From Bacteroidia bacterium (GTDB lineage Bacteria; Bacteroidota; Bacteroidia; B-17B0; Aurantibacillaceae): DNA of 38,686 bases. The translations under genes were made by a program, and so were the position numbers. This document shows positions 23,974 to 32,287 of the stretch, in pieces. The notes beneath the pieces were generated by a model. That model was given only the letters and a program-made list of their open reading frames with translations, had not been told where the DNA came from and did no database searches. The DNA lies in the NCBI GenBank assembly GCA_026415195.1, contig JAOAHO010000027.1, positions 1 to 38,686 of the forward strand, written 5' to 3'. Position 1 is the stretch's first letter, and the number at the start of each line of letters is the position of its first letter.

Positions 23974-24726
23974 TCAGGAAGTGTGGAACACTTTTTTAAG
24001 GAATTCCGAAGCAAACACGAAATCCATCAGTTCTTTATTGCCTGAATTCAGTACCTTGTTGCTGTGGCCTTCCCACCATTTTTTTCCCTTGTGAATGAAC
24101 ATGATATTTTCACCAATTTCCATAACACTATTCATGTCGTGCGTAACAATAATGGTGGTCATGTTGAATTCACGGGTCAGATCCTGAATCAGTTGGTCAA
24201 TCACAATGGAGGTTTTAGGATCGAGGCCGGAGTTGGGTTCATCGCAAAACAAATATTCGGGGTTATTGGCAATGGCACGGGCCAATGCACACCTTTTTTT
24301 CATACCGCCGCTTAGTTCGGCCGGATATAAATGATTGCGGCCTTCCAGTTTGACTCTTTGTAAACAAAAGTTAACCCTTTCAAGCTTTTTTTCTTTGGTC
24401 CAGTCGGTATACATGTCCAGGGGGAACATTACATTTTCTTCCACGGTCATGGAATCGAACAAAGCCCCACCCTGAAAAAGCATGCCGATTTTTGCTCTGA
24501 CCGTTTGTTTTCCCTTTTCATCCAGTGCATGAAAATCCACACCATCGTAATATACGTTTCCGGTATCGGGAACCAGCAGCCCCACCATCATTTTCAGCAA
24601 TACTGTTTTACCGCAACCGCTTTCACCAATGATGAGGTTGGTTTTTCCTTTGAAAAATTCAAAGGAAATATTATCGATAACCTTGCGTTCACCGAAGCAT
24701 TTGGATATGTTTTCAATCCTGATCAA
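23974..24726 (-). CDS. mlaF: ABC transporter ATP-binding protein, MlaF-like
   Basis: A 250-residue ABC ATPase: Walker A GESGCGKT at about 34-41, Q-loop FQGGALFDSMTV, signature LSGGMKKR, Walker B YLFCDEPNSGLDP and the H-loop TIIVTHDM. FQGGALFDS and the signature MKKR are typical of MlaF, the ATPase of the MCE-type phospholipid transporter that keeps outer-membrane lipid asymmetry. The Pro-Asn in DEPNSG in place of the usual DEPTSG is a small oddity. The gene overlaps the mlaE-like gene by four bases. No MCE protein (MlaD) gene is adjacent. Confidence 0.9.
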   Translation of the reverse strand: MIRIENISKCFGERKVIDNISFEFFKGKTNLIIGESGCGKTVLLKMMVGLLVPDTGNVYYDGVDFHALDEKGKQTVRAKIGMLFQGGALFDSMTVEENVMFPLDMYTDWTKEKKLERVNFCLQRVKLEGRNHLYPAELSGGMKKRCALARAIANNPEYLFCDEPNSGLDPKTSIVIDQLIQDLTREFNMTTIIVTHDMNSVMEIGENIMFIHKGKKWWEGHSNKVLNSGNKELMDFVFASEFLKKVFHTS

Positions 24727-25469
24727 CGGTTAAAAAATAAATTGGTGATGATAAGTCCAAAGAACAATATCAGGATAGAAGTGTAAACAACGGCCCTGGT
24801 GCTGCTTTTTCCCACTTCCAAAGCTCCTCCGGTGGTGAAATAACCGAAATAAGAAGAAACTGATGTAATAATAAATGCGAACACTTCCACTTTGGTAAAC
24901 GAATAATATAATTTCCAGGGTTCAAAGAATGCTTGTATACCGTAAATATATTCATAGCCAGTACATGCACCGCTTGAAACGCCCATCAGATAGCCGCCCA
25001 GCAAGCCAAGGAACATGCTGATGGCAATCAGGAACGGAAAGATAATGACAGAGGCCAAAATTTTTGGCAAAATCAAATAGGACGCGGAATTAATGCCCAT
25101 AATTTCCAAAGCATCAATTTGTTCGGTAATACGCATGGTGCCAATTTCAGAAGCAATATTGCTGCCTACTTTTCCGGCCAGGATTAACGAAATAACCGTA
25201 GGACTGAATTCCAACAATACCGATTCACGGGTAGTAAAACCCACGGCATATAGTGGAACCCAGGGGCTTGTAAATCCGAAGGCGGCCTGAATGGTAATGA
25301 TTCCGCCCATAAACATGGAAATAATGGAAATAATGGGTAGGGAGGAAATGCCGATACTTTCAATTTCATAACTTATTTGCCTACGATACACACTCCATTT
25401 TTGCGGACGAGCAAAAACTCTTTTCAATAAAAGGAAATATTTTCCGATATGATGAAAAACCTGTAACAA
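24723..25469 (-). CDS. mlaE: ABC transporter permease, MlaE-like
   Basis: A 248-residue permease of the MlaE family with about five membrane helices. Conserved stretches: RRQISYEIESIGISSLPI, FMGGIITIQAAF, ESVLLEFSPTVISLILAGKVGSNIASEIGTMRITEQIDALEIMGI, and the C-terminal TGGALEVGKSSTRAVV. Together with the ATPase it forms the inner-membrane part of a phospholipid transporter. No ATG is available at the N-terminus: the only reasonable start is the TTG at 25469, since a stop codon lies just upstream in frame. The gap to the divergent small ORF at 25510 is only 40 bases. Confidence 0.9.
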   Translation of the reverse strand: MLQVFHHIGKYFLLLKRVFARPQKWSVYRRQISYEIESIGISSLPIISIISMFMGGIITIQAAFGFTSPWVPLYAVGFTTRESVLLEFSPTVISLILAGKVGSNIASEIGTMRITEQIDALEIMGINSASYLILPKILASVIIFPFLIAISMFLGLLGGYLMGVSSGACTGYEYIYGIQAFFEPWKLYYSFTKVEVFAFIITSVSSYFGYFTTGGALEVGKSSTRAVVYTSILILFFGLIITNLFFNR

Positions 25470-25485
25470 AGCACCTTAAAATTAG

Positions 25486-25493
25486 TACATTTG
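25486..25493 (+). promoter_or_regulatory. -7 promoter element before the small lipoprotein-like ORF
   Basis: TACATTTG matches TAnnTTTG, is followed by C, and ends 16 bases before the ATG at 25510. It points away from mlaE. Confidence 0.55.
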
Positions 25494-25509
25494 CGTGAAT
25501 TAATCATTC

Positions 25510-25632
25510 ATGAGACAATTCCTTGCATGGTTTTTTCTATTGATTCTTTTTAATTGCCAAGGCCTTAAAAAACCAATTAAATTCAAATCGGGATCCAAAA
25601 GTGGTTGTAATTGTCCGGGTTCAGTAAAGTAG
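25510..25632 (+). CDS. Small lipoprotein-like peptide (40 residues)
   Basis: An ATG-started frame of 40 codons behind a good -7 element. Residues 1-16 form a lipoprotein-type signal: Arg2, a hydrophobic core, and a lipobox-like LFNC with Cys16. The mature part is short and basic, and ends GCNCPGSVK with two more Cys (33 and 35). It is too short for most gene finders. The combination of promoter, signal peptide and Cys suggests a real gene, but I cannot match it to a family with certainty. Confidence 0.5.
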   Translation: MRQFLAWFFLLILFNCQGLKKPIKFKSGSKSGCNCPGSVK

Positions 25633-25646
25633 TTATATACATAAAT

Positions 25647-25664
25647 ATACGAATAAATTCGTAT
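25647..25664. promoter_or_regulatory. Perfect 18-base palindrome upstream of the response regulator
   Basis: ATACGAATAAATTCGTAT has 8-base arms that are exact inverted repeats around AA. It lies 35-52 bases before the ATG of the response regulator at 25699 and after the stop of the small ORF. The AT-rich arms without a T tract argue for a dimer binding site rather than a terminator. Autoregulation is a natural guess. Confidence 0.5.
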
Positions 25665-25698
25665 TTAATTTGCAAACATCAAAATTAATTTTACCACG

Positions 25699-26349
25699 AT
25701 GATTAAAGTTGCCATAGTGGATGATATTAAAAACATCCGCGAATCGATAAAAGAGAAAATTAATCTTTCACCGGACATTAAAGTTGAAAAAACGTATGCA
25801 AGTCCAAAAAAGCTAATTGAAGACATGGAAAAGGGTTTTGAGCCCGATGTAATTCTGATGGATATTGAAATGCCGGAAATGAACGGTATCATAGCCACCG
25901 AAATAATTACCACAAAATTCCCGAAAACAAAGGTATTAATGTTTACGGTCTTCGATGATCATTCCCATCTTTTCAATGCTGTTTGTGTGGGAGCCAAAGG
26001 ATATTTATTAAAAGATGAAAAACCCGAAAAAATTCACAGAGCTATTTTCGAAACTATGGAAGGAGGAAGTTCATTAAGTCCCCATATTGCCATAAAAGCA
26101 CTTGATTTAATTAAGAAAAATCAATCCGATCAAATGAAAAAGCAAGTCAAAAAGAACGACATCCTTTCTGAAAGAGAAATGGAGATGCTTAAAATGGTTG
26201 CTGATGGATTAACCGGCAATGAGATAGCGGATAAAGCGGGCATCAGCTATGGTACTGTCAGAAAGCACATGGAAAACATCTACTTAAAACTTGGAGTGCA
26301 CAATAAAGTGGATGCTTTGAACCGGGCCAGAAAAGAAGGATGGATTTAA
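25699..26349 (+). CDS. Response regulator, NarL/LuxR family
   Basis: A 216-residue two-domain regulator. The receiver domain (about 1-125) has the acidic pair Asp8/Asp9, the phosphorylation site Asp55 in LMDIEMPEMNG, Thr83 and Lys105. The DNA-binding domain (about 148-212) is LuxR-type: LSEREMEMLKMVADGLTGNEIA and then GTVRKHMENIYLKLGV. The receiver looks fully active. No histidine kinase gene is next to it, so its partner must be elsewhere. A perfect palindrome lies in its upstream region. The downstream M23 peptidase gene is convergent, ending nine bases away. Confidence 0.93.
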   Translation: MIKVAIVDDIKNIRESIKEKINLSPDIKVEKTYASPKKLIEDMEKGFEPDVILMDIEMPEMNGIIATEIITTKFPKTKVLMFTVFDDHSHLFNAVCVGAKGYLLKDEKPEKIHRAIFETMEGGSSLSPHIAIKALDLIKKNQSDQMKKQVKKNDILSEREMEMLKMVADGLTGNEIADKAGISYGTVRKHMENIYLKLGVHNKVDALNRARKEGWI

Positions 26350-26358
26350 AAATAAAAA

Positions 26359-27222
26359 TTATTCCACCCTGACAAATGTATTTGGTTTAAGATAAAGGGG
26401 CCTGATAATGCCATTGAGATGATATAATTCTTTAATGTTTTTTCCGCATGACTTTGCAATTTTCCTCCAGTTTTCCCCTTTTTCGGAAAGATGAATTCTG
26501 GCATGTGCAGGAAAAATAAATAATTCATCCCGATTGTTTTTCATACATAACACTTTGTTTTCATAAAGTTCAGCTTCTTCAAATTTGATTAAACTTAACG
26601 GGTTAACAGGGTGCCCTAAATAACGGAGTTCGAAATGAAGGTGGGGTCCACGGCTCCTGCCTGTGTTGCCTCCTTTGCCCAGTATTTGCTCTGATAGCAC
26701 TTGCTGCCCCTGCTTTACCAGAATCTTCGACAAATGGGCATATAAGGTCTCGATACCGTGTCCATGGTCAATAACCACAACATTTCCCCACCCTCCGCAT
26801 TTTCCTGCAAACCTTACCGTTCCGTCGGCAACGGCTTTCACGGGGTCGCCTTTTCTTAAATCAATATCGATGCCTTTATGCATCCTTCCATCCCTCCATC
26901 CAAACCCCGAAGTGATAACTCCCTGTATGGGATTACAATAATCACTGAAATTGTAACTTAAATCCAATAATATGCTATCCGGGAGCCATTTTGCCGGAAT
27001 CGGCCAAAACAAGGCATTTTGTTTTTTGTTTTCATAAAATTTTACCAGTTCATGGTAGTGAATTTCCTTATACAAAAGTTCTATTTCTTTAGCCGTAATT
27101 TCCTGCTTTTCAAATAATTCGTCAATTTTTTTTAAATAAATGGAATCGGCATCAGGAGGGCTTTTTATCGCCCGGGCGAAATGACCTGAAACGATGATTA
27201 TTATTAAAAAAATAAAAAACAA
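26359..27222 (-). CDS. M23 family metallopeptidase with C-terminal LysM-like domain
   Basis: A protein of about 287 residues: an N-terminal membrane segment (rich in Ile), a helical spacer, an M23 peptidase domain, and a LysM-like ending. Metal ligands are visible in HKGIDIDLR, HGIETLYAHLS and GPHLHFELR, so the endopeptidase should be active on peptidoglycan cross-bridges or stem peptides. The last 45 residues (GENWRKIAKSCGKNIKELY and on) fit LysM, a peptidoglycan-binding module. The frame is open up to an ATG at 27411, but that would overlap the divergent gene at 27274; the TTG at 27222 just before the hydrophobic stretch is a better guess. The start is therefore uncertain. Confidence 0.85.
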   Translation of the reverse strand: MFFIFLIIIIVSGHFARAIKSPPDADSIYLKKIDELFEKQEITAKEIELLYKEIHYHELVKFYENKKQNALFWPIPAKWLPDSILLDLSYNFSDYCNPIQGVITSGFGWRDGRMHKGIDIDLRKGDPVKAVADGTVRFAGKCGGWGNVVVIDHGHGIETLYAHLSKILVKQGQQVLSEQILGKGGNTGRSRGPHLHFELRYLGHPVNPLSLIKFEEAELYENKVLCMKNNRDELFIFPAHARIHLSEKGENWRKIAKSCGKNIKELYHLNGIIRPLYLKPNTFVRVE

Positions 27223-27273
27223 GCATGCGAATATAAGGTTTTTTTGTATTTTGGAGCATCTTTTTATTTTGAG

Positions 27274-27801
27274 ATGGATGTGGTATTCGAAATTTTTCGG
27301 ATTATCTTGCCTGCGGCAGCTGTTTTTGTGGCCGTATATCTGGTAATTCGCAGTTTTCTGGATAATGAAAAAGACAAGCGACATCACGATCGCAAAATTC
27401 AAATCCAGCAAAATATTATCCCGTTAAAATTGCAGGCCTATGAACGCCTTGTGATATTCCTTGAGCGGATACACCCCAATGTTCACATCATTAGAGTAAA
27501 CAAGGCGAATTATAATTGTCATCAGTTGCATCAGGAACTTATTAAATCCATAAAATCTGAATACGAACATAACCTTTCGCAACAGATTTACGTCAGTAAG
27601 GGAGCGTGGGAATTAGTAAAAAATGCCAAAGAAGAACTTATAAAACTAATCAATCTTTCTTTCGCAAAAGTAAATCCGGATGCCCCTGCCCAGGAACTGG
27701 CTATGATTATCCTTAATGCTGTTGCTTCTTCCACAAAAAAACTTCCAAACGAAATTGCCATTGAATATATTAAAAAAGAAGTAGCGGAAACCTTTGGTTG
27801 A
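27274..27801 (+). CDS. Conserved Bacteroidota membrane-anchored hypothetical protein
   Basis: A 175-residue protein with one N-terminal membrane helix (about residues 7-26), a basic stretch DNEKDKRHHDRKIQ, and a helical soluble domain containing LKLQAYERLVIFLERI and SKGAWELVKNAKEEL. The layout is common in Bacteroidota, but I know no function. The ATG at 27274 is preferred; a TTG ten codons earlier is in frame. Its stop overlaps the ATG of the alpha/beta hydrolase (TGATG), so they are translationally coupled. Confidence 0.78.
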   Translation: MDVVFEIFRIILPAAAVFVAVYLVIRSFLDNEKDKRHHDRKIQIQQNIIPLKLQAYERLVIFLERIHPNVHIIRVNKANYNCHQLHQELIKSIKSEYEHNLSQQIYVSKGAWELVKNAKEELIKLINLSFAKVNPDAPAQELAMIILNAVASSTKKLPNEIAIEYIKKEVAETFG

Positions 27802-28613
27802 TGGAAGTATTTCCTTTTTTAAAGAGAAAAATTGAATTTAAGGGGGAACCTTTGGTTTTTTATGAAGCCGGCGAAGGTCCGGTTGTTTTCTTATTGCATG
27901 GATATCTTTTTGATGCCTTGTGTTGGAAGCACCTGATGGCCGATTTAGCCAAAACCTATCGTGTGATATGCCCCGACCTTCCCGGACATGGTGATAGCGG
28001 CTGTTGGGGTTATGTTCATAGTATGGATTTTATGGCAGAATGCGTGTATGCCATCTTGCAACATTTACGCCTAAAAAAATGCAGCATGTTCGGGCATAGC
28101 ATGGGAGGTTACGTTACCCTGGCCTTCGCCGAAAAGTATCCCGATAAACTACGCCAATATGGGCTCTTATTTTCCACCCCGCTTCCCGACAGTGAAGAAA
28201 AAAAACGCGACCGTGTCAGAGCCATGCAATTTTTAAAAAAGAAAAAAATACTTTACATCAAAGAAACGTTTAAAAATTTATTTCAGCAGCATGAAATCAA
28301 ATATTTCAGGGATGATTATATTCGTTGCCTAAATCGTGCGATGGATATAAGCCCGCGCGGAGCCATAGCGGCATTGCGGGGCATGATGAACCGCCCCGAC
28401 AGGGAAGTGGTCATCAAATTCTCGCCGGTGCCGGTGTTAATGCTGAACGGAAAGCAAGATGCCGTTTTGCCTTATTCGGCAATGGAAAAGATAAAAAAGC
28501 GTAACCCTAAAATCCGGTTTATTATGGAAGAAGGCTTAGGACATATGGGTTTTATAGAATACCCTGCCTTTTGTATTCATGTGCTTCGTTCTTTCCTAAG
28601 CCAAAATCACTGA
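27801..28613 (+). CDS. Alpha/beta hydrolase
   Basis: A 270-residue alpha/beta hydrolase. The oxyanion region FLLHGYLFDALCW, the nucleophile elbow GHSMGG (Ser near residue 100), an acid in LNGKQDAVLPY and the catalytic His in GLGHMGFIEYP form the full triad. There is no signal peptide, so it acts in the cytosol; the substrate is unknown. It is coupled to the upstream membrane protein gene and its last seven bases overlap the 3' end of the convergent NAD(P)HX repair gene. Confidence 0.88.
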   Translation: MEVFPFLKRKIEFKGEPLVFYEAGEGPVVFLLHGYLFDALCWKHLMADLAKTYRVICPDLPGHGDSGCWGYVHSMDFMAECVYAILQHLRLKKCSMFGHSMGGYVTLAFAEKYPDKLRQYGLLFSTPLPDSEEKKRDRVRAMQFLKKKKILYIKETFKNLFQQHEIKYFRDDYIRCLNRAMDISPRGAIAALRGMMNRPDREVVIKFSPVPVLMLNGKQDAVLPYSAMEKIKKRNPKIRFIMEEGLGHMGFIEYPAFCIHVLRSFLSQNH

Positions 28614-30118
28614 TTTATCAATTGGAAAACTTTTCCGAATTTTTCGATAACATCTGTCGCTTTCAAACTCTCCATGCTTTGATTTTCTAATGCTAAATTC
28701 GCAGCCACAGAATGAACAAAAACACCAAGCACGGAGGCGCTTATCGGGCTGTATTGCTGAGCCAAGAGTGATGCAATCAAACCGCACAACACATCTCCGC
28801 TTCCTCCTTTTGCCAATCCTGCATTTCCCCTGACATTGAAATAGGATTTGCCGTCAGGCCCACACACGACTGTGTGAGTGCCTTTCAAAACTATCACGAC
28901 ACTTAATTTAATGGCCATTTCCTTTGCTTTATTCCAACGTTCATAATGCGTTGCATGCCGGCCGAACATACGGTCGAATTCGAGCGGGTGAGGAGTCAGG
29001 ATGGTTCCGGGCGTGAGGAAATGAAGCCAGGTGGGATTTTCTGATAAAATGTTTAATGCGTCGGCATCCAGCACCATGGGAATTCCGCTGTGAATAGCTT
29101 TTTTCAGAACTCCGGCTGTTTCAGGGCAAACGCCAATTCCCGGCCCAAGGGCCAAAGCATCAAAATTGCCGGTAGGAAAATCACTGATGAAAGGTCCTTT
29201 ATTATCCTCCAGGGGAATACATTCAGGAAAGTTACTGACAACAGCATCCAATACTTTGGGAACTGAATGAACAAAAGTCAATCCTGCTCCACCTCGAACA
29301 GCAGCCCCCGCACACAACACTCCTGCTCCCGGAAACCTTGACGAACCGGCCACTATTAAGCATTTACCATGAGTGCCTTTGTGTGAAAACCTGCTTCGTT
29401 TTTGAAATATGCTCTTAACCAAATTGTCAGAGATGATAAATTCTTTTACATCACTGAAGTTGGAAATTAGTTCTTCCCATGGCCACCCGATGGATACCAC
29501 CTCCCACGATTTTACAAATACATTCGACTCCGGAAATAAAAACATTCGTTTTACGGTCTCGAATGTAATCACATGGGTATATTTCACTGCAAGTGCACCA
29601 TCGGGAGTGGGAATATCCATCAACATACCCGAAGGTATGTCAACGGAGTAGATATCAGGATAAAGGTTGATGGCATTAATCCAGGGGGCCCATTCCGGCT
29701 TCAGTGGTGAATGTAATCCGGAACCAAATAAGGCATCAATGGCTACGACATTTTTTAGACCCGACAAATCGGGCGGTTCATGATATATCTTAATATCATG
29801 CTCTAAATCGGATAAGCGGCTGCGGTTAATCAGGTGGTCTTCAGAAAAACGGCTGCTTAAATTTGGAATAAAAACGCTGAGATTTTTGAACCCGAAGCGA
29901 TGAAGCAATCTTACAATCACCAGGCCGTCTCCGCCGTTATTGCCGGGCCCGCAGAATACATGTAAGGGCCTGTGCCTGTCCTGATGATATTTAAGGAAGG
30001 CCAATGTCCATGCATTGGCAGCATCTTCCATAAGTTGGATAGAAGAAATGCCGCGGATTTCCATGGCCAGATTGTCGGCTTTTTTTATCTGTTCGGCATT
30101 TAAAATCAGTTCCATCAT
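28607..30118 (-). CDS. nnr: Bifunctional NAD(P)H-hydrate epimerase / ADP-dependent dehydratase
   Basis: A 503-residue metabolite-repair enzyme that rescues hydrated NAD(P)H. The N-terminal epimerase (YjeF_N, about 1-215) shows MEDAANAWTLAFL, FCGPGNNGGDGLVIVRLL and AIDALFGSGL; the C-terminal dehydratase (about 235-500) shows HKGTHGKCLIVAGS, GAAVRGGAGL, ALGPGIG, VLDADALN, LTPHPLEFDRM and the catalytic RGNAGLAKGGSGDVLCGLIA. The fused arrangement is common in bacteria. Two adjacent ATG codons can serve as start. It follows the radical SAM gene by three bases and is probably cotranscribed. Confidence 0.95.
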   Translation of the reverse strand: MMELILNAEQIKKADNLAMEIRGISSIQLMEDAANAWTLAFLKYHQDRHRPLHVFCGPGNNGGDGLVIVRLLHRFGFKNLSVFIPNLSSRFSEDHLINRSRLSDLEHDIKIYHEPPDLSGLKNVVAIDALFGSGLHSPLKPEWAPWINAINLYPDIYSVDIPSGMLMDIPTPDGALAVKYTHVITFETVKRMFLFPESNVFVKSWEVVSIGWPWEELISNFSDVKEFIISDNLVKSIFQKRSRFSHKGTHGKCLIVAGSSRFPGAGVLCAGAAVRGGAGLTFVHSVPKVLDAVVSNFPECIPLEDNKGPFISDFPTGNFDALALGPGIGVCPETAGVLKKAIHSGIPMVLDADALNILSENPTWLHFLTPGTILTPHPLEFDRMFGRHATHYERWNKAKEMAIKLSVVIVLKGTHTVVCGPDGKSYFNVRGNAGLAKGGSGDVLCGLIASLLAQQYSPISASVLGVFVHSVAANLALENQSMESLKATDVIEKFGKVFQLINQ

Positions 30119-30121
30119 GAT

Positions 30122-31129
30122 TTAATAAACACCTTCGGTGCCCTCCGTACAATTTTTGCAAATATCAATGTCTTTGCGTTGTTTTAAAAGGCGGCTTCTG
30201 AATTCCCGGTATGGCCGGCTGAGTATAATTTCACTCAACGATAGTTGGCCGATTTCCCCCATCACATAACGGGCATCTTTGTCGAAGCAACAAGGTACGA
30301 CTTTTCCATCCCAGGTAACCACGCATCCCATCCACATCCTCTTGCATTTGTTTTCGAATTTATTTTTGATTTTCCATTGTCCGTTGACTTTCTTGTACCG
30401 TGCATATTTTTCAATGGTAGGCACCCAGGTATCGGCATCATGCAAATCATATACCTGCGGGCCTTTCAGGCGATAGGCATCGGCTCCCGATGTTTTGGCA
30501 AAATCTTCGAATGCCTTAATCTCATGTTCATTATGCCTGAAAACCAGAAATTGAATCACGATGAAAGGTTTTTTGGAATTCAGGGACTTCCGGCATTCCA
30601 CTAAATTTCGGATTCCTTGTATCACTTCCTCAAAACTTCCGCCTCTTCGGTAATGCTCATAAGTTTCTTGCGACATGCCGTCCAGGGAAATGATTAGTTC
30701 ATCGAGCCCCGAACGGACAATTTGTTCGGCTTTTTCAGGCGATAAAAAATGGGCATTGGTGCTGACCGAAGTGTAAATTTTTTTTTGGTGTACGATTTTA
30801 ATAAAATCCGGTAAATCAGGATGAATGAATGGTTCTCCCTGGAAATAAAATTGAATGTGCATCAAAAAATTTCGTCCGTCGTGGAGTATTTTATGAAGTA
30901 ATTCATGCTTAAGATTTCCGGTGGGCCTGGAAAAGCTTCGCAGTCCGCTGGGGCATTGCGGACAACGGAGATTGCAAGCAGTGGTGGGTTCCAATGTAAG
31001 AAAATAGGGGCGGCCGAAGTACCAATTGATTTTGAATAAAGAGGAAAAAAAATAAGATAAATGAATGAGAGATAAGTTCAGGGCTTTTCGAAATTGGAGG
31101 TAGGGCAGGTATGCAATGGCGGATTGCAT
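30122..31129 (-). CDS. Radical SAM protein with SPASM domain
   Basis: A 335-residue protein with the radical SAM iron-sulfur motif CNLRCPQC (Cys52, Cys56, Cys59) and a C-terminal SPASM-like region with CKRMWMGCVVTWDGKVVPCC and a final CKNC. The middle holds FYFQGEPFIHPDLPDFI and ELIISLDGMSQETYEHYRRGG, typical of SPASM enzymes related to peptide- or carbohydrate-modifying maturases. No precursor peptide gene is adjacent, so the substrate is open. It lies between a PfkB-type kinase and the NAD(P)HX repair gene on the same strand, with short gaps. Confidence 0.9.
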   Translation of the reverse strand: MQSAIAYLPYLQFRKALNLSLIHLSYFFSSLFKINWYFGRPYFLTLEPTTACNLRCPQCPSGLRSFSRPTGNLKHELLHKILHDGRNFLMHIQFYFQGEPFIHPDLPDFIKIVHQKKIYTSVSTNAHFLSPEKAEQIVRSGLDELIISLDGMSQETYEHYRRGGSFEEVIQGIRNLVECRKSLNSKKPFIVIQFLVFRHNEHEIKAFEDFAKTSGADAYRLKGPQVYDLHDADTWVPTIEKYARYKKVNGQWKIKNKFENKCKRMWMGCVVTWDGKVVPCCFDKDARYVMGEIGQLSLSEIILSRPYREFRSRLLKQRKDIDICKNCTEGTEGVY

Positions 31130-31138
31130 TTCATTGGA

Positions 31139-32062
31139 TTACACCAAACTGATATCAAACTGCACCAGGTCGATGAAAGATTGAATACGATTTTCCAATT
31201 CTGACTGAGACAAATCAAGAATTCTTTCGGTACCGAATTTTTCCACGGTAAAAGAGGCCAGAGCGCTGCCGTATACGACGGCTCTTTTCATGTTTTCAAA
31301 ACTGATGTCGTTGGTTTTTGCCAGATATCCGATGAAACCGCCTGCAAAGCTGTCGCCGGCACCGGTCGGGTCGAATACTTCTTCCAAAGGCAATGCAGGA
31401 GCAAAGAATACTTCATCCCGATTAAATAGCAGGGCGCCGTGTTCTCCTTTTTTAATAACTAAATATCGCGGGCCCATATCCAAAATTTTTCGGGATGCTT
31501 TGACTAATGAATATTCACCTGACAATTGCCGTGCTTCCGAGTCGTTGATGGTCAGGACATCAACGCGGCTTAAAACTTTCTTTAAATCGTTCATGGCAGT
31601 ATCCATCCAGAAATTCATGGTGTCCATCACGGTCAAGGCGGGTTTTCCTTTTAACTGGTCTAATACTTTCATCTGTAAGGAAGGCATTAAATTACCCAGC
31701 ATCACAAAGGATGGATCAAGGCAATCGGCAGGAACAATAGGGTCAAAATCTTCCAATACATTTAACTGAGTTTCGAGGGTATCGCGAGAGTTTAAATCGT
31801 TATGATAGCGCCCTTTCCAAAAAAACGACTTTTGACCTTTTTTAATCTGCAAACCGGACAGGTTAATTCCTTTAGATTTCAGAAGTTCCAAAAAGGGCAT
31901 GGAAAAATCATCGCCCACTACCGAAACCAGATAGATATTTTTATAGAAATAGGAAGCAGCTAAAGAAATGAATGTTGCAGCACCGCCCACAATTTTATCT
32001 GTTTTTCCGAAAGGGGTCTCGATGGCATCATAGGCCACTGTTCCGATAACTAGTAAACTCAT
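31139..32062 (-). CDS. PfkB family carbohydrate/nucleoside kinase
   Basis: A 307-residue ribokinase-like kinase. N-terminal GTVAYDAIETPFGK and GGAATFISLAASY form the substrate side; the catalytic motif DPTGAGDSFAGGFIGYLA near residues 232-249 includes the base Asp. An N-x-x-E-like segment INDSEARQLSG is also visible. The substrate is not clear: adenosine kinase-like and sugar kinase-like members look alike at this level. It is first in a minus-strand run with the radical SAM gene (9 bases apart) and the repair enzyme, and divergent from tRNA-Asn. Confidence 0.88.
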   Translation of the reverse strand: MSLLVIGTVAYDAIETPFGKTDKIVGGAATFISLAASYFYKNIYLVSVVGDDFSMPFLELLKSKGINLSGLQIKKGQKSFFWKGRYHNDLNSRDTLETQLNVLEDFDPIVPADCLDPSFVMLGNLMPSLQMKVLDQLKGKPALTVMDTMNFWMDTAMNDLKKVLSRVDVLTINDSEARQLSGEYSLVKASRKILDMGPRYLVIKKGEHGALLFNRDEVFFAPALPLEEVFDPTGAGDSFAGGFIGYLAKTNDISFENMKRAVVYGSALASFTVEKFGTERILDLSQSELENRIQSFIDLVQFDISLV

Positions 32063-32084
32063 ACAAAAAATTTGAACAAAGATA

Positions 32085-32114
32085 TTGCTAAATTCTTAAA
32101 ATGACGTATATTTG
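32085..32114 (+). promoter_or_regulatory. Promoter of tRNA-Asn
   Basis: TTG at 32085-32087, 19 bases, then TATATTTG at 32107-32114: both elements and the spacing match the Bacteroidota consensus. The tRNA begins 17 bases after the -7 element. Confidence 0.78.
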
Positions 32115-32130
32115 CATTCGCTTCAGGCAC

Positions 32131-32204
32131 TCCTCAGTAGCTCAGCTGGTTAGAGCACATGACTGTTAATCATGGGGTCCCTGGTTCGAGCCCAGGCTGG
32201 GGAG
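32131..32204 (+). tRNA. tRNA-Asn (anticodon GTT)
   Basis: A 74-base cloverleaf: acceptor TCCTCAG with CTGGGGA (one T-G pair), D arm with AGCTCAGCTGGTTAGAGC, anticodon stem CATGA/TCATG with loop CTGTTAA (anticodon GTT), T arm with GGTTCGAGCCC. The discriminator is G, as usual for Asn, and CCA is not encoded. It has its own promoter and terminator. Confidence 0.96.
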
Positions 32205-32208
32205 CAAA

Positions 32209-32234
32209 AAGCCCGATACCCATCGGGCTTTTTT
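32209..32234 (+). terminator. Intrinsic terminator after tRNA-Asn
   Basis: AAGCCCGAT at 32209-32217 pairs perfectly with ATCGGGCTT at 32222-32230 across a four-base loop, followed by a T tract. It starts four bases after the tRNA. Confidence 0.93.
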
Positions 32235-32287
32235 ATTTATTCGAGTTACAATTTTATAAAAAGAATTTTTTAATTTACTTTTCACAA

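Noticed and set aside
27223-27411. N-terminal extension of the M23 peptidase up to the ATG at 27411
   Set aside because: It would overlap the divergent gene at 27274 by over 130 bases, and the added residues do not look like a signal or domain; the hydrophobic anchor begins after 27222.
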